A stretch of DNA of 60,000 bases from Cryptomeria japonica (taxonomy: Eukaryota > Streptophyta > Pinopsida > Cupressales > Cupressaceae), in the NCBI RefSeq assembly GCF_030272615.1, contig NC_081409.1, positions 476,876,573-476,936,572 of the forward strand, given 5' to 3'. The position numbers and the translations under genes are program-made. Under the pieces are notes generated by a model. That model was not told the DNA's origin, searched no databases, and saw only the letters and a list, made by a program, of their open reading frames with translations. Position 1 is the first letter of the stretch. Each line of letters starts with the position of its first letter. Below are positions 9,856-21,760 of this stretch, piece after piece.

Positions 9856-11223
9856 TACTAGTTCGATCCTCTTAATCTGCCTTCTCAATGCTGTAAAAAT
9901 GCAAAAATTTCGCATAAAAACAATTGTGTTATGCAAATTTGTGTTTTTGATCGGATGTCGTTTTGTATGGAGAATAGTCGTCTCCACCCTGGGGTACAGA
10001 TCCATTGCATGCATTACTTTCCTCATTCGTTCCATCCGATTTCTTTGCCCATTGTTCCTTCATCTTCTTTTCTTGCTCAACATCAATCTTCTTCTGTGAG
10101 ACAAAAAACCTAACATTCTTGCCTCTACAAAATCTAGCAATGTGTCCAAGTTTATTGCAATTGTAACATGTAGGACCACTTTGCGAACCATTTCCATTCC
10201 TCCTTGTACCAAATCTACATTCAACAGCTTTATGTCCCAAATTGTTGCATGTATAACAATAACCATTGAAAGATTGAACATTGTTTTATTTCATGAAACC
10301 ATTCCTCATCGTCCTACTTATGCAATCATTAGCTTTATGACCATATTTGTTGCAAGAAAAGCACTAACCACTAAATGGTTGAGGTCTTGAAGACCTATAT
10401 GAGTTTTGCTTCATCTTGTTTCTACATTTTACAACTTTATGTCCAAATTTATTACAAGAGAAACAATTTCCATTAAAGAATTGAGAATACTAGTTTGAGC
10501 AACTTGATTAGGTGCTATCCTTCTGAAGTTCTTTTTACCCCTGACTTCGGTGAAGTTACTCATGTCACCTTTTGTCTTCTTGGATTCATCTTGCACCTTC
10601 TCCTTCCCTTCATCAGTCTTAGATTAATATCCTTGTTCAAAGCCAAGACCACCCTTATCCTTAGGCGTTTTCTACACTAAGCACTTCACTGAGAATTTCA
10701 CTACTACCTTTGATTTTCAATTCCTTCTCAATTTGTTCTTTTGCATCCTTCAACTCCTTTCTTAAGGCGACAATTTCTTCCTCAAGCTTTGTGTATTCGG
10801 TAGACTTGTTGTGTAGTTCGGATTCAAGGCTATTAGTAGTCTTCTTCCCTTCTTCAATTTAAATCTTTAGATTGATGATATCATCCTTTGCCTTCTTAAG
10901 CTCATCATCACATGTCTCGTTTCCTTCCTTGCTTTCATTGTTTTCTGCAATCTGAATCTTTAGCCTAACAATCAGCCATTCTGCTTTTGTAAGCTTGTCC
11001 TGATATTTTCTACATTTAGTTCTAACATCGCACAAATCATTAAGAGAAAATTTGAGTTCTCCTTCGAGATCTATTTCTCCATTAGTAGGATCAACATCCC
11101 ATCCTTCAAGCTCCATGGCATCAAAATCTGTATCCAAACCAAACTTCTTATTCAGGCCTGCTTTGGACCCCATGTGTTCAAATGCAAGATCTACCTCAGT
11201 TGTTAAATTGTAGCTTCAGGAAC
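9856..11223 (-). pseudogene. Copia gag fragment with multiple CCHC knuckles
   Basis: Read on the minus strand, 11173 to 10859 starts MGSKAGLNKKFGLDTDFDAM and becomes a lysine/glutamate-rich helical stretch (LNDLCDVRTKCRKYQDKLTK). This continues in broken frames to about 10690 (EEEIVALRKELKDAKEQIEK). It is followed by at least four CCHC knuckles: CFSCNKFGHKVVKC near 10460, CFSCNKYGHKANDC near 10340, CYTCNNLGHKAVEC near 10240 and CYNCNKLGHIARFC near 10150. The order coiled coil then knuckles is that of a copia Gag, which packages element RNA. Four tandem knuckles is more than the one or two usual in plant copia Gag. Frameshifts separate the knuckles. Pol is absent: the fragment ends at the junction with the 9242 LTR. 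Confidence 0.75.
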
Positions 11224-11239
11224 CTTTCTCTGATACCAA
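11224..11239 (-). promoter_or_regulatory. Primer binding site of the minus-strand copia element
   Basis: On the minus strand TGGTATCAGAG follows the LTR end ATTCAACA after one spacer base, on the gag side as expected. Confidence 0.85.
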
Positions 11240-11240
11240 T

Positions 11241-12965
11241 TGTTGAATACACCCCAGATGTTGGGGGGGCTGAATCAGCATACACAAAAATTCATTCATT
11301 CATTCATTCATTCATTCATTCTTAAGACATTGAATTCAGACTTGTAGAAGTAAAGAACAAAACAAAGCACACACCACGGAAAGACACCAAAATTTTTATG
11401 TGCAAAAACCCGATGCCACAATGAGGATCAACTCACAATATATATAAACAACTCTTACAATATATGTTTTAGGCACACTGCCACCTGGACTTGCAAGCTA
11501 AGGCGCACTACCCTAGGGCAAGATACAAGGACTTGCAAACTAAAGACCACTTCTTCAAGGCAAGATACAATAACATAACTATCACAACTTCACAATGAAC
11601 AATACTGGTTGAATTGCTATAGAAGAAGCATCTCAAATGCTAGTATTGCAATCCTCTTTGAAGCTCAAATTTGATTCTATCATACTGACTTTGCGCACTT
11701 CATATACTTATCTTCAAAGCAGACCCTTCCACAATATAATCACTAATCTCACAATTACACAATTCACAAATGATTTGTTCTTTATATATACCCTTTGCTC
11801 CAAAAACTTCTATTAGGTTGGCCAAATAGGACCCAATAAGTGAAACATGTGACAAGAAATAGGCCAGCCCCAAAACACAATATAACTTCACCAAATAGGT
11901 TGCAGATCAACCCAACACATGTCAGCCTCAACAACATAATACACATCATCAAAACGTATTCCAACTCAAAAGGAATAGGTTCGGGCCAATCGTAATCATA
12001 GGAACATACCAGTTCACCCAAATATATCATAATTGCATCTTAAAAGACAGATCTTTGGCACAACTATCCTTCAAAACAAAATGCGGGCCACTAAAAAGGA
12101 CATGAGGCCCAACAACAAACATCCTCCATTCATCTCCCAAGGTAACTGACCACTAGAAGTCAATATACAAGTAGTAGATCATTAAACTGTCAAGCACTCT
12201 GTAACACCTATAGACTGTGAAACAACCATAAGTAATAAATCTTTCAGAAACTCACCAAAGGACTCGAAAACCCTGTCATAGGTCCAAGACACTATCCATA
12301 TCACGTTCGCAAATCCGCACTATCACAACTATCCATGCATGAGAATGTGGAGCATTCTTCCATATGACATGAAATTGTACTTCTGACAAATTGAGACCGA
12401 AGGATCAAACATTCATAACTTATTCTGTAGGTGATCAAATCAGCTGAAAACTTGATATCATGCACAAAACCAGTCACCAAAAAACAAATTCCAAATCCGC
12501 ACAACAAACTGATGCAATGCGGAGCAAATTACTAACCCGCAAACACAAGTAAAATCACTACCTCAACAATCAAACAAATTTTCCTTCAATTGTCGAATGA
12601 AACTGAACTAACACAACCACAAAATCTTCTCCAAAGCAAGTAAACTCAACACAAGTATCTTCAACATAAACATATGATAATCCATAAGAATCTACTACAT
12701 CACATACCATTGACTCCACACAAATATGTAATCAACTATTAAGCCCTGGAAGTGACTACTGCACCAAAGAACAACCTATCGCCATATCTCCAACATACTA
12801 CCATCTAAAATACTATCATCTAAAAGACCACCTTCCATCATCTCATATACACATCATTCTGTCATTCGATATATCGGAAATCATAGCACATCCATTTATG
12901 TCCAAACTAAGTGACAATACATATTGCCTGATATTAGTATTGAATGACAATATACATTGCCAACA
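11241..12965 (-). mobile_element. 5' LTR of the minus-strand copia element
   Basis: The minus strand ends GTATTCAACA before the primer site. My best start is TGTTGGCAATGTATATTGTC at 12965, which resembles the start of the copia LTR at 54071 (TGTTGGCATATG, then GATATTGTATGTTGTC). That gives about 1,725 bp with TGTTG/CAACA ends. The start is less certain than the end, because other CAACA strings occur between 11900 and 13000. An (ATTC)n run lies just inside the end. Confidence 0.6.
11290..11322 (+). repeat. (ATTC)n microsatellite
   Basis: About eight uninterrupted ATTC units inside the copia LTR. Confidence 0.95.
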
Positions 12966-13537
12966 TCTCTCAATCAGATCAACAAGTCTCCAACATTGTT
13001 GACCTGAAAAGGTTCTCCTAGCTGTACCCACCTTGCTGGTTTTGTTGGGACTTTAATTCTAATAACAATTCCTTCTTAAACCTATCTAAACCCCCATTTA
13101 AGGATTTTACAAATGGGTCAAACAATTTATCTTTAATGAAATGTATCATTGTTTCATGTCCTTGTGGAATTATTTCCTCAAGTTTAGGTAGTGGAAATAA
13201 AATGATTCCTTAGATTTTGTATGTGTAGAAAGGTCCTCTAATCCTAAAGATGACATGACTTTAATTATGTTTTTATTCTAAGATTTATTAAGGTAGTAAA
13301 GTATTTGGTATGAAAGAATTTGATATTTATGTTTGGACCAAACTTTGAGCACTAAACTTTGACAAGATCATCATTTGGAAGCCTAAATTCCCTATTTGGT
13401 CCTTTCTTTGATGCCTAAACATTTTGGAGATTTTTGAGGTACTAATTATGTCAACTTTTAGTCCTTGTAATCAAAGTCTAGGGGAGTCCTATAATTTGTA
13501 GCACCTTGAACGATAACATCTAGATATGATTTGAAAA
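12966..13537. other. No gene seen
   Basis: Unassigned sequence between the copia LTR and the next LTR start. Short broken frames only. Confidence 0.5.
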
Positions 13538-15300
13538 TGTAATGTCCCCTTTTGGGAATTTCCTTTATTTTATCCTAAAACAACCATTCCAACTTAAGGT
13601 GAGAAGTGTAATACAAAATACCCAAACTGAAGACATTTTATTATGATATTTAACTTAAAATTTTAAGAATAGTTCAAAGGATAGGACTTATCTTGATAAC
13701 TTTCTCTGATCTGTATACTTGATATTCATATATCTCAATGTTATACCATACAGCTGCTTAACTGAACCCTCAGATTAGAGTCATAATAAGATAGACTCTT
13801 CACAACTTATGCCATAGTTCTCTTCTCAAATTTTGCTATAATCACCTTCTCAAATTTTGCTATAATCACCTTCTCAAATTGGTCATAAGCCTACCAGAAA
13901 AAACTCTTCTCAATCTGCAATCATTCCTTCTCGAATCTGATATAAGTCTGATCACAAATCTGTCACAATATAATTACAATCTCTCTCTATCACTCTTAAC
14001 ATTCTATTACCTGCATCCTCATATTTGTTCGCAGGTCTGATGTGATCTTCTTAGATACCTCTTCCCTCTCAATCGATTCTTGCCTTATGAATAAATGTCT
14101 TCCACATACCCCTTCACGAGAGGTAGTATCTCTTGAAAGAGATATCCTTTCTAATGGACACAACCTTTGGCCAATTCTTGTAAACAATTCTTATTAACTT
14201 AATAAAAGTCGTGCCTTTCATCTCATGTCTATTATATGAATCGCTGGCTTTAATCAATGATTCTTAACAAATCTTTAAGCACTGCCTTTACAAACATAAG
14301 CGCTATCACTAACATGACCAACTTCTGCCTTGAATTCTTTAATGAATGTATAACTACTATTTTATGGGTCGCAGCAACTTTGACTCTAATCACTGTTTTA
14401 TATTATTAGGAAAGTTGGTCATTATCGCAGGTTTAGTGTTTATTTACACTAACTATTAGTTTTCCTCATCACTGTTATTATACATCGTTGTCTTTAATAA
14501 TTGTATTAATACCTCGTGGACGAATCATATCTCATCAGAATCCCAATCTTATCTTTGGCGCTGCTTTATTTGTGTGATACTGATACAAATTGTTAATTTT
14601 ATATGGTGGCTGATATTAATCATATAATGCGTTGCTTTTAATATTACTTATATATCCATATATTGCTGTCTATGATCGCTGTCCATGTTTTGTTGTTGAA
14701 CGCTGTCATGGGAGTCTATAAAGTGATTGTCTTTGTATTATTTCTATTTCTTAATGAAAATGGAACAATACGAAAATAGCTTCAAAACCTCTAATGGTGG
14801 AGTTGAACACTCCCGATAATTAGCTGCCTCCGTATTTGCAATGATTGTCTAAGTTTTTTCTTTGCCGATTATCTATATAAAGTCGTACACATTTAATTGT
14901 TGTTTGTTCTTAGTTTATGATTAATGTGAATTATTTCCAAGTCCATTCCTTCAAACAAGTCGCTGCTTTAGATTGCTGAATAGTTGTCAAACCAAGAGCC
15001 TTCCTTGTTGTCGACTGTGGGTCTCTCTTCTTTTCGACATAGCAAAGAGTTAGAGATCTTCCACTAGGACTATGAAGTCATAGTGGGATGGTGTGGCAGA
15101 GAATGTTGCATCTAGCACAATCATTTCTGTTTTTTAAGATTGTGGTGGAGTTAGTATTTATATTTATATGTTGTCTTCGTAGCTATAATCTTCATCATTC
15201 ATAGAGACATTTAACAAGACTATCTTTATTGTTTTCTTTTTCATATATTTACTTTTGGGTAATGAATATATCTCTGTCCCTTAATAATTGTTGCTCATTC
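13538..15300 (+). mobile_element. Possible gypsy LTR beginning TGTAATGTCCCC (end unknown)
   Basis: TGTAATGTCCCCTTTTGGGA at 13538 shares its first 12 bases with the LTR start at 1042 and with the minus-strand start at 19115. No polypurine tract precedes it, so it may be a solo or truncated LTR. I could not find the end, and the right limit is arbitrary. A 24 bp unit (TTCTCAAATTTTGCTATAAT plus 4 bases) is duplicated at 13823-13870. Confidence 0.4.
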
Positions 15301-16250
15301 AGTCACAACTAAATTGTATTTCTCCCCTCTTCACTTCTGCTTGATATTCATCATTAATAGACTTGGTCATTCTTAATACATCGTCATCAAACCATTTGGT
15401 TTCAATTGCATCAACTTCATTATAAAGATAATACAAGGAGCTTTCTCAATATCAACAATACTTGATGAGGTCCAGTTTGGGAACATCACAGAAAGTAACA
15501 TTGTTGACCTTCTTGATTGTAAGAAGCCACCCACATTGCTAGAAATTTTTTGCACTTTTCCTTTCCACCTCCCAGTGGTTTAGTATTCGAGCATAATGTC
15601 AAACAGTTTGCCTAAAGGTGAATATGGAAGGTTTCTGTTGTAGTTCTGAATATTGCCGTGATTACAATGACTTCTTTTAACATCCACATTACTTAAAATT
15701 CCATTTAAGCAATAACAAAATGGTGCAAGTGTTGTTTAACTGATCATAATATTTTTTCATTGAACTTCCTTACCAAACAAGAATATAAAAGACCAAGTCT
15801 GCTGTTCTGATAATACAATACAATTGCAGAAATATAAACCTGATCTAAAAGACAATTAAACAGGGGCCAATACAAGCACAGTAACTTCTGACCTGTTACT
15901 AGTGAGATTCCTTAAGTTTCGATAATAGAATAATAGATGCCTAGTAACTGATCTTCCACATAGAGAATGGGCTTCCAACTATAGCAGATGGATAAGCAAC
16001 CCCTTACACCAAGAAAAGGCTTCCCCTGGACATTCAACATTGGCACCCAAGTAATTATTTGCAGACAACCCCTGATTTTGCTCAGCATAGAAAATCAAAA
16101 CCTGTAGAAGATGAAGCAATGCCAGTATAGGCTCACTCGACTCCCCTCCAGCTCCACCAAGTGTCCATAAAGAAAAGGCGTCTAACAGAATGGAAGTTTA
16201 GCGCACTGTGATGGGTGATCTTTTGCAGTTGATGTCGGTATCATGGGGAG
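15301..16250 (-). pseudogene. Possible broken host-gene fragment
   Basis: On the minus strand from about 15600 to 15310 a protein-like reading appears across frames, for example VNNVTFCDVPKLDLIKYC, then SLYYLYNEVDAIETKWFDDD, then RMTKS and DEYQAEVKRGEKYNLV. I do not recognise the family. It needs two or more frameshifts and has stops, so it could be chance. The rest of the interval holds nothing I can name. Confidence 0.25.
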
Positions 16251-17838
16251 CTCCCAATACTTGCTTTATGTTTGTAATGAGAGTTTATTGACATCTTTCG
16301 TTCTATTGACAAGGGATGTTTATCTTCATGCTTTTGAAGAAGTTGACAACCTATTGTTATGGAGGACTCTTGGAGTCTTCAGTTAAGTTGCTAGTTATGA
16401 TTTATCGGTTTACACGGATCATACTTGGTTATAAGGATGTGGTCAGCTTATTGCCGTGCTTAATTGAGCTATGGTTATGAGATGATCACAACATCATAAT
16501 GAGTTCCTAGATTCTATGTTGGTTTTGCAATGGAAGCTTTGACAATGGTTTGTAGTATTCTACTAGATGAGTGTTGTGATGATTTTGCCTTATGAGCTTC
16601 TGTTTACCATAGCATTGAAATTGAAGTTTGGTGGGGCATGAGATGATTGATTGGACACCTATATCACATTTGGGTGAGGCTAGATCTCTGCTTTTGGACA
16701 TTATGTGTTAAATGATGACTCACAAAATGAGGTTTCAACAAAAAGACCAAGAAGCCTACACCTACAGCTGGAAGTGAGTTCAACATGAACAAATTTAGGA
16801 AATTATTGTGCTTCATTAGCAAAACAATCTCATACCCCACTTTTGGTCCAATCAGCAGAGAATGATCTGATAGGTAATGACCACCTAGATTTCAAATGAA
16901 TTATTTGTTTGTGTCTCTTCTTCTCATGTGTTTTGAGTCTTGAGCTTGAGCTGTTGATGTTAGTTCTAAGGACTTGTTTTGAGAAGTAGATGCATGGTTA
17001 TAGTTGTAGTTATCTCCTTATGTTTGATCTTGAGCAACAATTTCAGTTTCGAAGTGACTATGTTTTGAAGAGTACTAGAGATGGTTAGTGGCTTTGGTCA
17101 TATTCCCTTGTAGGAATGGCTGTTTGATCTTCCTTTGCTTTAAGAGGCTTACATCTATTGCTGCTATGATTGGCATTGGATTGGATTGTTAGATGCTGAC
17201 TGCTTTTTTGTTTGGGAAATTAGGAGATCTTGCTTATCTCAGATTGAACATATGTTGGTGTTGGCAGAAGGACATGGTTTGATTTGCAAGTTTTCTCTCT
17301 ATGGTTTGTTGTGTATCCCAGAGGATTGGTTCATTTCATGTTGGATTTGAGACTTGTGCAAAGCAGATCATTTACTCTAATTGTACTTCATTGAGCTCTT
17401 TACATTTCGTCTTATATGTGATGTGAAGGACATAAGCTATGGTGATAAGGGGAGAATTTTGTAGCAGTTTTGTTTGCAAGATTGCAGATTGGAGTGTGTT
17501 CTTTGACACTATGTGATAGAGGGTTAAGACACATCCTCCATGCGAGTGTCATTGGTGGTTTCTTTAGATGTTTTGGTCATTTTTCAGACTCAACACTGCC
17601 CACGCAGAGAAAGTCCTAAGGAGGTGTGTGTCATCAGACTATGGTACAAAGGTCTTCAAGATTTTTGCATGTCAATGTGTCCGTTACTGTTGGAGACAAA
17701 CTTTGTACAGGACAGTGAATATACAAGGACTTGTAATTATGGATTCAGTTGGTTATGTTGATAGCAGAAGGTGTACCTGTGATGTGTGTACCCTATTTTT
17801 GAGGTATGGTTAGTTGGATGGGTTAGCGATGTCATGCT
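16251..17838. other. No gene seen; probable decayed element interior
   Basis: GT-rich sequence with only short overlapping frames (for example 17540-17813) and no recognisable domains. It is similar in character to the interior at 3452-4872. Confidence 0.4.
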
Positions 17839-17852
17839 CCCGATTTGATACC

Positions 17853-19115
17853 CCATAATCAGCGAATCACATTCCTTAATCAGCAGATCCAAATAATGAA
17901 ATTGTCTTACAAAGTAAGACTTCGCAATTTCATAAATCGAGCTTTATTATTTAATCACCTAACTTATTTTATTGGGCTTGCTAGATATTAAACAAGTATC
18001 CAGACTTCCTCCCAAGAGGTGCAATGAGCTTGTTCATAAACTATTAATTTGTTAACAGGGATTAAGTGAAGCAGTTCAGATGTGGTCAAACATGGCATCT
18101 CTAACCAAAGGTGGAATATGAAGAGGCAGCGGTCAGTTATATGAAGGTGTCTCTTCACAACCAGCATGACTGTAGAGAAAGGGCATGATTCTCCAGCGTA
18201 GAAGAAGAGGTATAAGAGATCATTCTAACATCCAAGAAAAACAGTCAAAGGAATGAGATTTGGCATTCTATAAGATATTGAAATACACAGCAGTTTGACT
18301 GAATACTATAGTTTGGTATGAGATTTCTGTGTATGACATGGTAAATACTGTAGATAGCATATTATTTGTATCTACTAACTACTGATTAATGATTTGCTGT
18401 TCCTTATCTCTAATTATTATGTGTAAAACACATGCATAATACTGGATTTCTTTATATGTTCTGCATGATTATTAAAGTCAGCCATGGTAGAGGAAATGAG
18501 GGATTACATGAGGGGTACGACGATGGGGTACTCTTCTAGGTACGTTACCTCATGGTGGTGACCAAATGGTCCCATGAGGCCAAGGAGGTACAAAGGGTAC
18601 TGCCTTTGGGCTCAGAAGAGATGGGCTTCCAGGGCACCCTGTTGTGAATACACATCATCCCTCTATCATGCTGAATTAACACACCAAGAAGTCCAATCAT
18701 AGGAAGTGGGAGATAGATGGCAAGATGAGGGGGAACAGTTGTGGGACACCTCACTAGGTACACCATCTCATATGGATGGCACGGGCCACATGAGGCAAAG
18801 AGGGATAGTATATCCGCTCTTGGGCCTAGGGTAGAGGATCCAAGACACCCTATTGAAGTCACCTTATCCTAGCTCTCCTATTGTTGAGCTTCCTCAAACA
18901 TACTTAAGATATCTTATGATTAAATTGATATGTCTGCTATATGCTTAATGTTTCTTAATTAAGAAGAACTGTTTTATGAATTATTGTTGTAAATGGTTCC
19001 TAACCTGTTTTGCAGGTTTTCAATCAGGTGAAAGATATTTCTAATCCTGCTCTTGCTCATTGAGTAATTGTGATTTAAGGCTAAATTAGGGCATTCCCAA
19101 ATAGGGGACATTACA
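17853..19115 (-). mobile_element. Minus-strand LTR beginning TGTAATGTCCCC
   Basis: The reverse complement of 19104-19115 is TGTAATGTCCCC and continues TATTTGGGAATGCCC, like the start at 13538. On the minus strand a TATA-like ATATAAAG lies at about 18449-18456. The distal end is placed near 17853 because GGGGTATCAAATCGGG there resembles a decayed primer site, but this is weak. It contains two copies of a 216 bp-spaced hairpin unit. Confidence 0.5.
18537..18870 (+). repeat. Two diverged copies of a hairpin-bearing repeat
   Basis: A unit of at least 120 bp starting CTAGGTAC occurs at about 18537 and 18753. Copy one holds CCTCATGG (18548-18555) and CCATGAGG (18572-18579), with an inner GACCA/TGGTC pair. 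Copy two holds CTCATATGG (18767-18775) against CCACATGAG (18786-18794). The two arms differ at one position, which is compatible with G-U pairing. Confidence 0.6.
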
Positions 19116-20439
19116 AGCAACATGTTGTAAGTGCTATTTCAGCTATTGTTGAGTATTTCGCAGATACATGGTCCTATTCTAGAGGAGATGGACTTCGATG
19201 TATGTGTTTGGGTTGAAACACAACTTTTGGAGTGTGAACTTGGCTTTGGTTTCCTATCTTTCATGTTTGGGCATGATGGAGGATGAGAGTGTTGTAGTCA
19301 AGATAGTTCTCATCACTTAAATAGATGTTGCGGATGCTTGATTCAGCTTGTGAGCACATAGAAATCAGTTGATGCAACATGGTTATACCCCTCAGTAGTT
19401 AGTTCACCATAATTAGTGTTATGTTTTTCTCTTGGAAGTTATATGACAAGTGGGAGAACGTTGAGATTAGGTGTGCCATACACCTTGCAAGTCCTAATGG
19501 TTGGATTATTTGATTACGTATTATTTTATGTGTCCTCATGAAACAAGACATCCCACTTTATGCCTAGCCATTATGACATGCATAATTCATTTTTAGTTTG
19601 GTATTTATGTGTGTAAATGTATTTGTAAAAGAATATCTTGTCATGAAGCATCTGTAAAAGCATCTATGACAAAGATATGGTGGAAGAGATATTATGATGC
19701 ATATGAGCATGATTAAGAAAGAGATTACAAAGTGGATTAGAAATCTTGAGCCACTTATGACACATGTTAAGACATGTCATAGAGCATCTTTTTAAATGTG
19801 ATAAATGACAACTAATAGTGTGTGTGTCATATGGATTTTTACCATGGTACTTTGGGACCTCATTCAGGCCCATGGTAATATCTTACGGTGACTTTTTGGG
19901 CCTCAATAAGTCTAAATATTAAGAGATTGAGATGGAAACATTAGGGAGGAGTTTTTCCAAATTTATGCTACTGAATTTTTGCCAAAGGAAGAGGTTGTTG
20001 ATCTCCAAGAAGGCAAGAAATTGATATTGTACTGAAATAAGTTCAAGAAGGCAAGAAATTGATATTGTACTGAAATAAGTTCATTGTTGGTGAATAATAC
20101 ATTGGTTCAGTGCTTTGGAGGCTGGGTTTTCTCCGAAAGGATTTTCCTAAGGTATATTTTAGTGTCATTCTCTTTCTTCTTGTTGATTTATCTTCTATCT
20201 CTATCATTCTTTCTTTTATAAATGTTGTGTACATGCTAGAATTCTTCTGAAATTCTTGCAGATCTGAATAATGTGTTATTCTTCTCAAAAGAATAAAGTG
20301 GAAATTGCCTGCAACGCTTAATAATTATGAAGATCTAATTTGGTTGATAACGATTTTGTGGGTACTTTTCCTAACGCATTTAGTGTAGAGATCCCATGTG
20401 CCTTACCTCCTTTTTGATTGATTGTAACACTTCATAGGA
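19116..20439. other. No gene seen; contains a 38 bp tandem duplication
   Basis: Unassigned sequence. A 38 bp unit starting CAAGAAGGCAAGAAATTGAT is perfectly repeated at 20006-20043 and 20044-20081. CCATGGTA and GCCCATGGTAA near 19840-19878 form a loose palindrome. Confidence 0.5.
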
Positions 20440-20762
20440 GAGTATCTCCTATTATAATTAAGTTATTAACATGTAAGATTTGAGGGGAAACATTGTCTCA
20501 AGTTTTAGGAAGTTCTAACTGGTTACCTTTTAGTCAATTAGGGTGATGAAGAAAGAAGGGATGACATATGCAGCTCCTTATACAGTCTAAGAATTGTTGT
20601 TTAAACCCAAATTGCACCAAAATCTTAAGTAAACTCCAATCACATCTATTAAATCTTTTTACATATCTAGTTTAATAAAGATTCTTGGCCCTTTTTTCTT
20701 GTTTGGTGGATTGCATATAGAACAAAGGTTGATTGCATTTCTAAAATGATTTTATGAATTAG
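20440..20762 (-). pseudogene. LINE reverse transcriptase, distal half
   Basis: On the minus strand just left of LTR B the frame reads LIHKIILEMQSTFV, then in a shifted frame KKKGPRIFIKLDM, then a decayed stretch resembling SFFIILINGKVTS and LRQCFPL. These match, in order, the KIISxEQSAFV, MLIKLDLSKAFD and LRQGDPLSP regions of plant L1-type reverse transcriptases. The conserved aspartates and many codons are lost, with several frameshifts. The preceding part of the same enzyme is at 30905-31352 on the other side of the nested insertions. Confidence 0.7.
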
Positions 20763-20767
20763 GATCT
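20763..20767 (+). repeat. Left target duplication of LTR B
   Basis: GATCT here against GGTCT at 30900-30904: four of five bases match. Confidence 0.5.
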
Positions 20768-21317
20768 TCTTGATGTGTTTTTTAGGCACCATCGAACACA
20801 AAATAAAATACCAAGGTATCTTATCCTCTCTTGAGCAAAGTCCTCCCAAATGCTAAACCATGTGATCCAATGGAAGACTCCAAGGTTCCTAATGTTGGGT
20901 CACGACTTGTGGATAAGCACAGTTGGTTGATGTGATTGTTGGTAATCCAAGGGGACTTACATTGAATACTTGAATGCTTGAATTGCTGGAACTTAGATTA
21001 TCAGATATTGCAATCTTGTGATGCTTTCTTTCCTAAACTAACTTGAATTGAAAAAAAAGGACAAAAAGGGAAAGGATTTAGGAATTCTATTCTAAGGCCT
21101 AGAATGCAAGACAAGGGTGAATGATTCGATGGAATCCTACTGGGCAAGGTCTCACCATCAAGTTGAACAATCTGACACAAGCTCGGTGCAATCATTTAAG
21201 GTATAGTTCAAAGATGTTCAAATCATTACCATCAAACATTGATTACCATTCAAGTTAATGCATAAACAATGGATGTATAGCATTGAAGTTAAGCTCATAT
21301 AATTTCAATTGACCACG
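20768..21317 (-). mobile_element. LTR B, 3' part (minus strand)
   Basis: Minus-strand 3' end of LTR B. It ends CACATCAAGA where LTR A ends CACGTCAACA. Upstream of that both share AACCTTGGAGTC, CTCAAGAGAGGATAAGAT and GGTATTTTATT in the same order. At its right edge CCACG (21313-21317) is the left target duplication of LTR A. Across the insertion LTR B reads CCTTGCGTGGTC, as LTR A does in its own copy of that region (27992-28003). Confidence 0.8.
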
Positions 21318-21760
21318 TGTTGTGACCATTTCACACATCGCCCCATCGCAAATGGGGACCCCCTCTTTTTGCTTGTTTTTCGCTTGTTTTCGCTTTCGTT
21401 TTTAGGGTTTTGTTAGTCAGTTAGTTGTCTGGATTTAGGGCTAAGCCTTAGGGTTTTAAATTTTGCCTTTTCAAGCCAAAATCCAGTCATTTTTGAGAGC
21501 TTTTGAGCTTTCTTTTCTAGAATGCAAATTTTGAATGCAATGATTTCGCCAAAATGGTCTAATTTTCAATTGGAATGTTCATGCAGAGCTTAAACTTGTC
21601 TAAGTGTTGACCGTCAATATGAATTGTTGTCTGATTGAATATTTTGACCAAATTTTGACTTTTTTGAAGTTTGATCCTGGGCATTGGAATTGATTTGTTT
21701 TCGCCTCGTGAAGTGTTAAAATGTGAAAAATCTTGTTATTTTGGCCTGTAGGAGCAAAAT

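Noticed and set aside
17540-17813. Overlapping 73- and 81-codon plus-strand frames
   Set aside because: Two frames of similar length over the same bases, with no domain and surrounded by noncoding sequence.
18545-18862. 105-codon minus-strand frame
   Set aside because: It spans the duplicated hairpin unit of an LTR and has no recognisable domain.
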